Below, piece after piece: positions 23,663 through 35,595 of a stretch of 64,000 nt of DNA. The stretch lies in the NCBI GenBank assembly GCA_019914995.1, contig CM034127.1:11656001-11720000 (forward strand), read 5' to 3'. Made by a program: the position numbers and the translations under genes. Origin of the DNA: Acanthochlamys bracteata. Its lineage: Eukaryota > Streptophyta > Magnoliopsida > Pandanales > Velloziaceae. Numbering within the stretch: position 1 is the stretch's first letter; each line of letters begins with the position of its first letter. The notes beneath the pieces are model-generated. The model saw only the letters and a program-made list of their open reading frames with translations, had not been told where the DNA came from and did no database searches.

Positions 23663-25332
23663 TCAGAGCTTGGTAAGAACATCAAGCATCTCAGGACGTG
23701 GTCGGTATAAGGCAACCAGTGGTTTGGCTCTAGGCATGGTGAGTCCTGTACCTTCGTCCATACCAACCAATTCATTACCAATCCTTCTCCATTCGAAGCA
23801 TTGAATCAGAACGGCAAGTGTAAACGACACTTCCCTCATTGCAAGCACTTCCCCGGGGCATCTTCTCCTTCCCATGCCAAAAGGAATGAAGAATTTTGAG
23901 CCATCAAAGTCCTGGAACCTTTCTGGCTTGAACTTCGCAGGCTCTTCCCATATAGAAGGGTCTCTATGGATTACGTAAGAGTTGACCAATAGCATTGTGT
24001 CGCGAGGGATACGGTAGCCACCAACGGTGCAATCTTCAGAGGATTGATGAGGCACGAGAAGAGGGCCGGCCGGGTAGAGCCGCAACGTCTCTTGTATGAT
24101 GCAGTGAAGGAAGGGCAGGTTCGGGATGTCGGATTCTGCCATTAAGCGTCCTCTCTCGAGTTTTGCATCGATTTCTTCTCTCACCTTCTCTAGGTACTCT
24201 GGATGGTTAAGGAGAAGAGACATTGCCCACTCAACTGTGTTTGATGAAGTATCCGTTCCTGCTGATAATAGACTCTGTATGATAAAAACAATTAATAGTC
24301 AGTCAAAGGCCGTCTAGCAAATAGCCTTTGCAACAACAGCTGTTTCCTATGGTTTAATAAAGAAAAAAATTAATCAAAGTTTGTAACTAATTAACAACTC
24401 ACTACGACGAGGGCTTTGATGTATCTGTCTGAATAACTTTCTGGATCATCACTCTGCAAATCTAGCAGCACTTGAATCATGGTCTTCCTCCCCTTGTTTT
24501 CTCCATTTCCAAGAGCAGTACTGGTAATTCTTTGTTCATCAATCAGCTTCTGAAGAAACTTATCCCTCCACGCCTGCAACCCTGTTGCCTTCTTCTTGAA
24601 CCCCTGCAAGTCCACCACGCTCAGGATTGGCAGGAAATCTCCGATATTAGAAGCTCCCCCAATCGAGAACGATTCTTCGACAACTTGTTCAAACTTCCTT
24701 GCCTCGTCGGAGTCTTCGCCGTAGCACCTCCTCCCTGCTAGCATTACCATCATTATATTCAACGCCATACCGAACAATCTCGGCCGTAATTCAACTTCCT
24801 TGAATCGATCATCATCCATTACGTGAGCATCTTTGAACAAGCCAGAGACAAGGCCGCAGACCTCATCGGCACGGGCAGAAGAAAAGGACAGCAATCGGTG
24901 AGTAGAGAGCGATTCAACTGTGGCGATGCGGCGCATGCTGCGCCACTCGGCGCTGTACTTTGCTGTACTTAGCGTTGAATAACCGTAGCTGAGATACTTG
25001 AAGGAAGGTAAGTGAGGACGGTTGGCGAACGTGATATCGTTCTTCGAGAAGCATTCTTCAGCTAAGACCGCAGACGAGACTACGAACACTCGGCGGCTAC
25101 CGAACTTGAGAAGAAGGGCAGGGCCGTACTTGGCGGAGATTTTGGATAGAGCATGATGCAAAGGTTTCTTATAGAGGTATAGATGACCGACCACCGGCAG
25201 AGATAGCGGTCCGGATGGCGGCGTCGGGTTTTTCTTGTTTTTGATATATGAGAGAAAGAAAATAGTGAAGAAGAGAAGGGGAAGAGAGAGAGGTATGTAG
25301 GAGAAGAAGACATCAGTAATAGACATGTTCAT
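23663..25332 (-). CDS. CYP81-family cytochrome P450 (copy 1)
   Basis: Two exons, 25332-24403 and 24274-23663, give 310 + 203 codons (513 aa) with one phase-0 intron of 128 bp. The first ~25 residues form a hydrophobic ER membrane anchor, followed by a proline-rich hinge (PTPPSGP). The I-helix oxygen-binding motif AGTDTSS, the K-helix ETLR (about 372-375), the PERF motif and the haem loop PFGMGRRRCPGE with Cys449 are all present, so the enzyme looks intact. CYP81 enzymes hydroxylate or bridge phenolic specialised metabolites (isoflavonoids, lignans, indole glucosinolates) and can detoxify herbicides. The subfamily and substrate cannot be read from sequence. It is the first member of a same-strand cluster with one other full copy and two relics. 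Confidence 0.93.
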
Positions 25333-25410
25333 CTTCAGTGATATTGAATGAATGATGAGGTACTACTAAATCTTGTTCAGTGAATGAAGAGGGAAGTCTA
25401 AATATATGGT

Positions 25411-25420
25411 TATTTATAGT
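25411..25420 (-). promoter_or_regulatory. Probable TATA box of CYP81 copy 1
   Basis: The minus-strand sequence ACTATAAATA lies about 80 bp upstream of the ATG at 25332. This is a canonical TATA core at a normal distance for a short 5' leader. Confidence 0.6.
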
Positions 25421-25426
25421 TGTTTT

Positions 25427-26459
25427 GCTCAAGGAAAACTGACAAAAGACGGAGTGAACGAGTCAATTTTTAATAATTGGTATTTGTAGCACATGCATTG
25501 ATGCTCTAGCCAGTCAAGCATTGTTGGTATCGAGAGCGTTTTACATGTGTTGTTTGTTTACTAGGAATATGTAGTTTAATATTTGGTTGCTAGGTAGCAA
25601 ATGAAATGTTTTGCATCTGTCTTTAAGCAAACGTGGATGAGATCCTTCGACGTCTCACTACTTCGATAAAAGAATTTGTCTACGGTGTGCACCCATACTG
25701 TAATAACTCGTAACAAAATTTAAATCGTCAACGAAGAAGTAAATAGTGAGTATATGGGACCTAAATTAATTTGTTTCAGTATTAGAAGAGTGCTGTGCTT
25801 GATAGGTACAAGGAGCTAGTGTTGAGGAATGGAGTGAATTTGGATTTTACACCTACAATTCTAAAAATTTCTTAGATGCCATAAAAAATTTATTAAAAAC
25901 AAAAAACTGAATGAAATAAAAACGCAGTGCAAAATGCACCGGCAAACAACACCTTAGCATAAAAAATGCTCAATAAATTAATATCCTTAAAGTCAATAAG
26001 TTATTCTATAAGTTTTGTTAGAAATTTAAATTTCTAATACAAAATCTTAAATTAAAGAGTGGAGTTGCCTATCACTTATAAAGACTTAGAAGAAAAGTCA
26101 AATGAACAATGTGGGTATTAAACTTACTATTCTAACACATATTTTCAGGTGAATTGTGGATGAATGCTTAGATCTCGCATGTAAGGATCTATGAGTTTAG
26201 ACTTATAGGCTCTGATACTATCTTAGATGATTGTATTTCTAATTCAAATTTTAAGATTAAGAGTAGAGTTGTTCAAAACTTATAAAGATTTAGAAAGAAT
26301 ATGAGGTAGGTAATGTGAAACTAAATCCACTATTTTAATAATTTTCGTAGTAATTGGCATGACAGTTAAATTGTAACAGTAAAAGAACATCTAAAATATA
26401 GCTAGAATTAAGCAATATTTTTAGAACTCAGAGAGGTTACTAATCATCTTGAATGTGGT
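25427..26459. repeat. Intergenic stretch with a diverged tandem repeat
   Basis: No gene is seen. Two related segments, about 26020-26130 and 26230-26345, share 'tttctaat', 'aaattttaagatta'-like and 'gttg...acttataaaga' blocks in the same order and orientation. They are separated by 'aggctctgatactat', a string often found at the edges of plant dispersed repeats. Confidence 0.5.
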
Positions 26460-27000
26460 TGATGTAAAAGCAACAGTTGCTTAATTTTGGGCACGGTTAG
26501 ACCTGAAACTTCATACTGCATTCATATCAACCAATTCATTGCAAACTATTTCTCAAACGAGCATTGTATCAGTCCTCAAAACAAGAGCCACTTTTCTCAT
26601 TGTTTGCGCTTCATCTAGGCACTTTCTTTATCTTATGCCAAAGGGCATGAACTTTTTAACCATCGCGATCTTGGTATGATTCGGGCTTGAAGCTTGTAGG
26701 CTCTTCCATATTGAAGGGTCTTTGAATCGAGTATGCATTTGCCAACATAATTGTTGTAGAAGTAATATGGTAGCCTCCAACATTGCAATCCTTCATTGGC
26801 AGGTCAGGCACTAGCAAAGGGTCTGGAATGCATAGAGACGCAGCATCTTTTGGATGATGTAGTGATGGGAGAAGAAATTTGGAGATCAATTTAGCTTACA
26901 AGCATCTTTTTTCAACTTTCGCATTGATTCATCGCTCCACATATGTATGTACTCTCTGTAGTTGAGTATGAGAATATAGTGCCTATATATTCTATGGCGT
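26460..27000 (-). pseudogene. CYP81 P450 3'-exon relic (A)
   Basis: The minus strand keeps, in family order, a degraded K-helix region, then LLVPDLP..DCNVGGYHI, the IHRD-like region, EEPTSFKPE, YQDRDG and a damaged haem loop beginning FMPFG. The haem cysteine context and the downstream frame are disrupted by stops and frame changes. The order and spacing match exon 2 of the neighbouring CYP81 genes, so this is a decayed tandem copy that has lost its first exon. Confidence 0.8.
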
Positions 27001-27959
27001 TTGATAAAGCATATATTTCTATGGTCACAAAACACTGTGAGAACACTAACATTATTTAGCTTTGCTCTTTCAATAGGAAGGTTGTTCACAGAAAACCATA
27101 ACAAGATGATGAGATTATTATTTGTTAGTATTGCAATTATCATTTAATTTCAAGATAGATTGCCAGTTGTTCTCTAACTACACAAAATATATATTACACA
27201 TTATTTCTCCACAAAAAAATCACCAAAACTTGGAATTCAATACAAGATAAGACCGATTAAGTCATCCTCTACTAAACTACTCGACTACTTGGATCTTTTT
27301 CAGTCTAGTTAGTTTGTGTTGACAAAGATGAATAAACAACAAAAATCTTTTACTAACATGTATAAGGATTAATATCTTTACATGGTCTTAAAAGAAAAAT
27401 ACCAATATAATAAAATTATTACTTAATATCCTTAGAAGTTTGCCAACCAAAGACAAAATCATTAAATAGTGTGTGACTTTATACAAAAGCCCGCAAATAA
27501 AAATTGAATTATAAATAATTTAAATAACACTTCTGTTGTCACAATAAGAAAGCTTGTGAGTAACAAAAGTAACACTCATATATGTTAACAATTGCATGTC
27601 ACAACCATACAATCTCAAAAGGGACACTTGATACAGCACAATAGTCAACCTCTATAGAAGATCTTTATACAATTGTCTACTCTTTTTCAGAAAATAAGAA
27701 AATTATCATAAAAGATGAAAAAATCAGTAGTGGATTTTTGATCCACCTTAGCACTAGCCTAATCAGTATCAAATTATATAAAAAGCTCCACGCAAAAAGT
27801 CGATGCAAATAATAAATTCTAATAAAAGGTTCTCAAGGTATCATAAAATGTGAAAAATAACAATTCAATGTACAATGAACTTTAATAGGAGGGAGAAGAA
27901 ACTTTAATATTATGCACATCATAGACAAGGAGTACTTGTGAGATAAATTAAATTGACAG
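27001..27959. other. AT-rich intergenic region, probably decayed retroelement flank
   Basis: No gene is seen. It adjoins the copia relic and may include the decayed 3' part of that element, but no LTR or primer-binding site could be recognised. Confidence 0.4.
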
Positions 27960-28900
27960 CGATATTTCAGTATACATTGAGACAAGATAAGGTTATACTC
28001 TCCATATAAAAACTAACGTGCATTAAACTAAAGAGAGATATTAGAATTCCAATTATCAATAAGTAAACGCTTTCAACTATCTCTACTACATACTTCAATT
28101 GAGAAAAAGTGCCCATTTGGAAAAGAAATTTTTCGATATTCAAAATATATTTCAGAGCACCCAAATTTTTCATTTTATTTAGATGCTACTTTAATATTGC
28201 AATGACATCTCTACTATCACCACAAATGATCGTATAATCAAGATATAGTGAAAAGAATCCGAACGACAACAGTAGATTTAAAAAATAAAACCAAACTTTT
28301 AGCACTGAAGTAAAAGCTAAAAAAAGTAATCACCAGGAAATTTCTCAAACAAGGTCGAGTAGCATGTTTTTCATAGAAGTCCTTGAATTTATAGGCTTCT
28401 TCAATTTTCTAAGGGACACCGGGAAGAGGTATTATATAAATTTCCTCAATAAGATTCCCTTTTCAAAGAGGTATTCGTAACATCGGTGTAATATATTACT
28501 GACGGATGGACACTATTATAATAAGGATATGAATAATAGTTAGTTTTGAAAATGGAGTAAAAGTTTCCTCATAATTCATACCATATTGCTCCTTAAATTT
28601 TATCTAGCTTTGTATCCTTTTGACGACCCATCAGGTTTTGTTTTGATTTGTAAACGAACGAGACTCAATGGTACCCTTACCCGATGGTAGTCGCACAAAA
28701 ATCATTCTACTAACATGTACAAGGGTTAATATGGTATTACGAGGAAGATACCAGTATAAGGATATTACGTAACAGTTTGCACTATTAAATACCACGCACC
28801 CAAAGAAAAAAAATCCTATAATTTTTGTGCACATGTTTGATACTTTCATTAAAGAACTTAAACAATTGCAAAGTAAAAACAAAGTGTCTGAGCTTGCCTG
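27960..28900 (-). mobile_element. Ty1-copia retrotransposon relic (integrase-reverse transcriptase region)
   Basis: On the minus strand, pieces in different frames match the copia polyprotein in order. First comes the VYK..TKPDG-like start of the RT region (about 28650). Next are a block related to YEETFTPF (about 28560) and EEIYIIPLPGVP (about 28415-28450). Last is KNLGALKYILNIE (about 28130-28170) with a following LKYVVEIVE block. The order fits reverse transcriptase; frame shifts and stops separate the pieces, so it is dead. The part upstream of 28660 is less certain. It lies inside the CYP81 cluster between two P450 relics. Confidence 0.75.
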
Positions 28901-29454
28901 ATGAAATATTTTAAAATTAATGTGGGAGATTCATGTGCCTTCTCACGTTAGTTCGTCTTGCAGCACTTCAACGTTCAAACTTGCTTAAAAAATTCAGTTA
29001 ATGTGTTAGGCATGCTTTTTAGTTTATTTCGCTGGTGAAACTTGCATCATCTTCACAACCCCCACTCATTTTTTCTTTTCGCAAAAAAAAAAGACTAGTT
29101 TAAAGAGTGCAGTCTGCTGACCTCCATAAATTGGGAGAAAGTTTTTCTGATAATTCATGATTCAAGAACAACAAATTAAAATTAGAGCACATTAGATCAG
29201 AATCAGAAATCAAACAAAATTAAGAGATGAAAAATTGGAAAATCAACAACTCATGGCTCTTAGCATTATCTTTCTGCAACAACAAACCATGGCATATAAC
29301 ACTTTCTCTGAGACTACTATATATCACCTTTTCTATCTCAAAGTGAATTAGATTATTTTACACAAATGTTCTAGCAGATTCAACAAATCTTAAAGTTAAA
29401 TATATATCTGCTATGAGAGTAACAGAAGCCGTATTCCAAATCAAACTGACATCT
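28901..29454. other. AT-rich intergenic region
   Basis: No gene is seen. This stretch separates the copia relic from the second P450 relic. Confidence 0.4.
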
Positions 29455-29590
29455 TCAGAGCTCAGCGAGAACATCAATCATCTCACAACGTGGTCGGTAT
29501 AAGGCATGCGATGGCGTAGCTTTTGGGATGATTCAGCCTCGAACCTTTCATCCACATCGACTAATTCCTCCTCAAGCCTCTTCCACTAAG
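29455..29590 (-). pseudogene. CYP81 P450 C-terminal relic (B)
   Basis: The minus strand preserves the extreme C-terminus of a CYP81 protein: a W-K-R-L-E-E-E-L-V-D-V-D block followed, after a frame change, by LYRPRCEMIDVLAEL and a stop. The same position in CYP81 copy 1 reads ALYRPRPEMLDVLTKL. Only about 45 codons remain. Confidence 0.8.
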
Positions 29591-29933
29591 CATAATCTCA
29601 AACAAAAGCTTAATAAAGTTTTGCTTAACAAAGTTTCAAAAGCTTAATAAAGTTCCCATCAAGTCTCTTTTCAGACCAATAGCCCATTATTGTATAGGAC
29701 CGGCATACAAAGGTTTATAGAAAGAGGTTACAAATCAGATCAGAATAATCAGATTCAGTTCAGCTCCCAATTCATAGCACAACATATGATCCACTGCGAC
29801 ACAGAGCTTATCAATATAGGATTGTATGTACATAAACATACAAGGGACACTCAAGTAAACTAAAATGTTAAAACCACTACTTCCATATTTGATTTAAATA
29901 CTGAATCACCTGCCCACTTTTGCAGAAGTGAGG
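29591..29933. other. 3' flank of CYP81 copy 2
   Basis: AT-rich sequence. It includes a small local duplication of 'aagcttaataaagtt' near 29600-29660. No gene is seen. Confidence 0.4.
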
Positions 29934-32764
29934 CTAATTCTTGGAAAGAACAGCTACCATCTCTGGACGAGGTCTGAACATGGCTTCCAAATGCCGAACC
30001 TTTGCCATAGTTAATCCAGCACTTTCAGTCATGTCGACATGTTCTTCACTCACCCTTTCCCATTCAAAACATTGGATCAGAGTACCTAATACAAGCCCCA
30101 CAAGCTTCAAGCCAAGTCCTTCACCTGGGCACTTTCTCCTTCCCATACCAAATGGGATCATGAAAATTTCCCCTTCCCCACCATTCGCAAACCTCTCTGG
30201 CTTGAACTTCAGTGGCTCATTCCACATTGCTGGGTCCCGGTGGATAGTATATGCGTTGATTAATAGCATCGTGCCACGTGGAATGTTGAATCCCCCTACT
30301 ACACAATCTTGTGATGACTCATGTGGCACAAGAAGGGGAGCCACAGGTTTTAGCCTTAACGCTTCTGAGATGATGGAGTGGAGGTATGGGAGGTTAGGCA
30401 GATCAAACTCTTCAATCAAGCGACTGTTTCCTACCCTCTCATCAATCTCATCTTTTGCCTTCCTAAGGATTTCAGGGTGGTTAAGAAGAAGAGACATTGC
30501 CCACTCCATTGTAGCTGAAGCAGTGTCTGAACCTGCTGTCAACAAACTCTGCAAGAAGAAATGGAACCAGTGGTTCATCACAGTTATACTAAAATGTCAC
30601 TAATTGCTTTCACCATTTGTAACCTCACTTATAGCAGTTGGTGTTTCACTGTTTTCTCATTTAAAAAGTATCAACTTCGGTAATCATCAGGTAAACATGA
30701 TGTCTTCATCAAACTTGGAAATAGGACTATCCTACATGTAAAGATGACACCAAATTCATGCACATAAGCCGTTCTTTGTTTATTTAACATGACTGAATCT
30801 TCTTATGATTGAATCATAGTATGAAAGCAAAAAAAACAAGTGCCCTTGCTGCTCAACTCACAAATAGATACATGTTGACTTCATTGTAAAAACAAGTCGT
30901 CCTCAATTGAAACACATTGCAAGTTAATTGCAACGTTCAGTTGAACGATTGCATATGCTTTCAACGAAGAGTTGGCAGCTGATAATCTGATTTCTGAAAT
31001 ACAATCATGCTGTAAAGATAGGCCAAGTTATCAGGCATTAGATGTTGGGAGTAGATAAGTACGTCTAACTAGTTAGTAGTTAGAAGGTCTTTTCGGCATC
31101 TCTAGAAGGAATCACCATCCCTAACCAATTTCATAATTTCATTTGAGTTTAGTTCTCCCTAAACCTTTGAACCTTGTGGAGTTACAGAGTACAAGTACCT
31201 ACTCTAGTGAAACTAGGAAGTTTCAAGGTTTTAGTACGTTTTCAGCTAACTTCCAATCTTGGTTGGGTCTGTGTTTGTTAAACGTACATGTGGTTCAAAC
31301 CTTGGTGCAGATTCCAGATATCAATTAGCTAATAGGCTTTTGGTACAGGTTATTCCACATTCAGAAACATTAAGCATCTCATTTAGAATTATGATTCCTT
31401 CGAAGTGCTGTTAGAGATCTGCCCATAGAACAATGCAGAAAAACTAAGAACAGTCCCAAGTTTTCTTTAGCATAATCTACTCTAAAGTGATTTAGCATGT
31501 CAAGACCACCAAAGTACAGTTGAAAACTTGCTAGTATGCAGTAACAAGCAACCATATCACAAGAATGTAAAGCTAAGAGAACTCACTAATATCAAAGCTT
31601 TGATGTTAGTATCGGTATAGTACTCAGGCTCGGCCTCTTGCAAAGATAGCAGAACACCGATCAAAGTCTTCCTCCTGCTCTCATCTCCTCTCAGCCCATC
31701 CACCAGTGACTGCAAGAACTTATCTCTCCTCGCAGCCACCTGTTTTAGCCTCCTCGTAATTCCCTTTATGTGATACACAATTCTGAGAGCAGGTATAAAG
31801 TTTCCCAAGTTGGATGTCCCTGTTAATGCCAATGACTCCTCCATAATTTCCTTAAACTCCCTTGCCTCCTCCGACCTCTCTGCATCACTACCATAATAAC
31901 TCTTCCCTGCCACCATTGCCATTAGTGCATTCAGCCCTAGTTCGTACAGCTTCAGTTTCAGCTCAACCTGTTAAATAAGTAAATTCAGTCCAGTAACCCA
32001 TTATTTAAGATTTCACCTAGCTGTATAGTTGCTCAAATCATTTTATACTGATCATATCAGTAAGATTAGAATCATTATTGATCATATACTGCTGATTACC
32101 GCTAATATCCCAAGCTGTAACGTTAATGAAACTTACTCGGGTAAAAAAACAATAAAAAGCTTAACACAGATGATAAAAGCACAAATAAACAAAACGAGGG
32201 CACCGTTCGAATGATACAACTGATTGCTAGAAGTGAAGACACCTTACGGAACTCAGCGGGCCGATCGCGAGCCAAATTAAAAATTGAAGCCGCAAGAGCC
32301 CGTGCCTCAGCGGCGCGGAATCCTGAGAGCGAATTCACCCGCTGCGAAGACAAAAGCTCAACAGTTGCGATCCGGCGTAGTGTTCTCCAGTGCGATCCAT
32401 ACGGCGCAGCAATGAGCGACGAGAAATTATAAGTTGTGTACCGATTGAACGGAAGCATCGGGCGGTTAGCGAACGCGATATCATTCTTCGCTGAAAAACA
32501 TTCTTCCGTCATTGCTGCTGAAGAAACTATCAGAACTGGCTTCGAACCGAATCGAAGAAGAAGAAGATCTGCGCGGTGGTGTGTTGAGAGAAGATGGAGA
32601 GAACTGTGTAGTGGTTTAGAGAGAAGGTGTAGGTGACCGATGAATGGAAGAGCACCAGGGACTGTTGGTGGTTGGTTTTTGTTTAGTTTTCTATTGAATT
32701 TTTTGAAGAAGAAGAAGAAGAAGAAGAACAGAAGCGAGATGAACGAGAAGAAAGTGGAAGCCAT
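29934..32764 (-). CDS. CYP81-family cytochrome P450 (copy 2)
   Basis: Three exons, 32764-32243, 31967-31587 and 30548-29934, give 174 + 127 + 204 codons (505 aa), all junctions in phase 0. The start MASTFF is followed by a phenylalanine-rich membrane anchor coded by a (TTC)n run, then the proline hinge PPTVPGALPF. Later come AGSDTAS (I-helix), EALR (363-366), PERF and the haem loop PFGMGRRKCPGE with Cys441. All key residues are present. It differs from copy 1 by an extra intron splitting FRK and VELK, and by a much longer second intron (~1 kb). ER-membrane monooxygenase of plant specialised metabolism; substrate unknown. An upstream in-frame ATG exists at 32854 but gives a non-P450-like N-terminus. 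Confidence 0.92.
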
Positions 32765-33996
32765 GGTTGAGAGCTTACGCAGAAACAGCTCAACTGTGAT
32801 AAGCGTGAGCGTGACCGACTTCGTTCTAATTTCTTTGGCGCATATATGGTCCAATTAAAACTCGGGCACGAAAGTGATTCCGCCCCTTTTTATTCCATAC
32901 TGAAGTTACATTCATTACAATCCACTACTGTCGTTACATTCCCTTTTTAGTTTGGCATTCTCGGAATTCATTACAGTTCCAAGTCGAACCAGCCTCCTGG
33001 TTGAAGGGACTTGAGAAGAGGGCTTTGATTTAAGATATCACATACTTTGATCTGTGTGGATTCAATGTTAAGTGTCATTAATAGCTACTTATAGACTTCT
33101 ACAATGTGGAAGCAACACTCGGTAGCTGGCATTCTATAAACCAATGCGAAAGCGAGTACTTAGTTTAAATCCAGCATTTGGAGCTCTATGATTGCAGTGC
33201 ACCAATTTTCTTTAGTTCATGCTTAGTTGGCAGTATGAAAGATCGGTTTTGGTAGATGGCTCATCCTATGTAGTAAACTACTAAATCTTTCCATCTGTTT
33301 GCCCGTTGTGATTTTAGTTTATTACAGGGTTTTAAACCCGATACTTTTTACATGATTAAATTACATGAGTCGTTTTACTCTAACAATTTGTTTTTGTCTG
33401 TTGAATGCAATGTAGAATACTTTCTAGCAATCAGTGAGCTATGCAGCTTTCTAGTGAGTCGAGTATTTTAGCTGTAGTGATCCTTCATGTCAAGTTTTGG
33501 AACAAGCAAGAAACTAGTGACTCTATGAGTTTCTATGAAGCAATTGCATGGGCTATTAAGATGTTACAGGAATCAATAGCTGTAGACAACGCAGAAATAT
33601 TGGAACTTTTGCATCTTCCGTTCTGTTATACCTGCTTGGTCATGTTCAGTTGTTTGTCTGTTTTTTCTCATCAACACAGCAACATTTCTCATCTGGAAAG
33701 TTTTTGAGATTGTGAAAAGTTTTTGAGATTGCAGGTATTACCAATTTTTTATATGCCGGCTTGCTGATTTATCTCAATTATAAATACTTCATTCATACAG
33801 CTTTTTCGACAGCAGATTAATTGGCATCATTGAGTTACCAGCACATGTTAGTCTCTGCTTTAAAAGATCCGAAGCCTGCTAAAGACAAACAAGTACTGAA
33901 CTATACAACATCTGCTGTGCTAGTTTACTTGCCAAGTTGAACTATACAACATAATCTACGAGTACCCATATAATTACACTAGTTTATGTGCATCTT
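32765..33996. other. Upstream region of CYP81 copy 2 and 3' flank of the next gene
   Basis: No gene is seen. A short open frame at 33441-33707 (plus) has no family resemblance. Confidence 0.45.
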
Positions 33997-35595
33997 CTAA
34001 TAAGTAGGAACAAGTGGCAACTCAACTTCTTCCCTCCACTCTACGCACCTGGTTTCAAAGTATCCACTCTTCAATTCATTAGGCAAGTAACTAACCCATA
34101 CTTTGGCTCCAACTCTCCACTTCACCGTGGTGCCTTCCATCTCCTTCCCCAATCTCCAGGCCACCGTCTCCGGTAATTCGTCTGCCGCGACAACAACTCC
34201 TCCGCCTTTACTCAACGCTCTAGAATTCCCACTGTACCTTCTCCGCATCAAGCCGTGATTGCTTATACTGCTGTTGGTGTTGTTGTTAGGCTTCCATGAG
34301 ACGACTTCAGCACCTGTTGATCCATCGCAGAGAACTCCTTCATATACAGCAGTGACTCCCTCGGCGTCTTGTTCCCATCGCCAGCTCCGGGTTCTTGATC
34401 TTCCTGTTGACAAGGCTTTTGCCTTAACCGCTGCTGCTGATGGTTTAAGGCCCGCACTGAAGAATCCCTTCATTGTCCGTGTAGTCTCCAGCTCTCTTTC
34501 TGGGTTTCCGGTGGAACGACCCAGACTTAACGTTGCTGCGTACGATGAACCCGGTTGTGGACCAACCCAGATTTGAATTCGAGAAGGGAAATGCTTTTCT
34601 TCTCTGACGGCGTTTGCTTCTACACTTTCAGTGGTTGTACTCGAGCAGCCCAGCTGCGAAATATGGAGCCTGATGTTGTCGACGCGAACGAATACACGAA
34701 TGCACCGGGGATCTTGAGCAGAGACGGAGTACTCGAGCTGAACTACAGACTCAAGCTGCTGGTGCGAGAGAGCATAACGGATAACGGATTCCTTCGCAGC
34801 TTCAACTGCAGCAGCGGAGGAATTAGAGGGTGATGTTGGGCCTGAACATGCCATCGCCGCCACTGGAGCATAACCCTTTAGAACCCAGAGGCCATACACG
34901 TCAGCAGCATAGGACAAGCAGCAGTTGTTGTAGTTACTGGCAAGCAAATTTTGCGGCGAAAGCTTCTGTAGCTCTTGAATAATACACAACTTGGATAGCA
35001 TGTAACCGAGTGCACGCATGAATCGTTCCTCCCAATCGGCACCCGCTGCAAAGAGGAATGCCTTAGCAGCCTTGCGGCAACTCAATGAAGCTACTATTGC
35101 GGCATTCAGATGGTGGAAGAAAAGAAACCCTGCCTCCGCTGGGGCGTCACGGGCACATAGCCAGAACAGTCTGCAGAGCAACGCGAGACAGAAGAAAGAC
35201 GGCGCTTCTTCTACCACCGCCATCGCCGGTGACACTGCAGACGACTCGAGAGGATGTATCATGCACAGAGAGTTACTCACCGGAGAAGGAAACATCTCGA
35301 TCACTTCACGAAGGAGTTGGAAGAGAAGTGTTGGTATAGGGTCAAAGACCGAGCAAGGGTCAGAGACCCAAAGTGTTCTACCGGAGTTAACGTTATCGTA
35401 TTGAAATCCATTCATGCAGATTGAGAAGGTGATCAAAGCTTCTGCATCAGACCCCGTAGTGCGCTCGGCTTTGAAAATGATCGATTTCTCTGCAATTGCT
35501 GCGAGAACGATAGACCGCCGCCAGCTGTTGTCGGAGTTGCTGCTGCTCATCAAGCTTGGAAGCGAATTCATCCATGGCCATAGCTCTTCTTCCAT
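33997..35595 (-). CDS. Uncharacterised plant protein, single exon
   Basis: An intronless reading frame of 532 aa runs from MEEELWPWMNSLPSL to a stop at 33997. The frame stays open upstream to an ATG at 35757 (586 aa), but those extra residues are low complexity, so the inner ATG at 35595 is preferred. I do not recognise a named domain. The N-terminal half is hydrophobic and cysteine/alanine rich (for example FFCLALLCRLFWLCARDAP). The middle has Ala/Ser-rich stretches and a VQLEYSVSAQDPRCIRVFVRVDNIRL segment. The C-terminal part is basic and ends in a Trp/Glu-rich WREEVELPLVP. The length, lack of interruptions and composition support a real gene. It is divergent from the WPP gene 0.76 kb away. 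Function is unknown. Confidence 0.8.
   Translation of the reverse strand: MEEELWPWMNSLPSLMSSSNSDNSWRRSIVLAAIAEKSIIFKAERTTGSDAEALITFSICMNGFQYDNVNSGRTLWVSDPCSVFDPIPTLLFQLLREVIEMFPSPVSNSLCMIHPLESSAVSPAMAVVEEAPSFFCLALLCRLFWLCARDAPAEAGFLFFHHLNAAIVASLSCRKAAKAFLFAAGADWEERFMRALGYMLSKLCIIQELQKLSPQNLLASNYNNCCLSYAADVYGLWVLKGYAPVAAMACSGPTSPSNSSAAAVEAAKESVIRYALSHQQLESVVQLEYSVSAQDPRCIRVFVRVDNIRLHISQLGCSSTTTESVEANAVREEKHFPSRIQIWVGPQPGSSYAATLSLGRSTGNPERELETTRTMKGFFSAGLKPSAAAVKAKALSTGRSRTRSWRWEQDAEGVTAVYEGVLCDGSTGAEVVSWKPNNNTNSSISNHGLMRRRYSGNSRALSKGGGVVVAADELPETVAWRLGKEMEGTTVKWRVGAKVWVSYLPNELKSGYFETRCVEWREEVELPLVPTY

Noticed and set aside
29941..30603. 220-codon plus-strand ORF over CYP81 copy 2 exon 3
   Set aside because: It is the antisense shadow of a well-supported P450 exon and encodes nothing recognisable.
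31280..31320. tRNA B-box-like 'ggttcaaacc' in a CYP81 intron
   Set aside because: No matching A box or acceptor stem at tRNA spacing.
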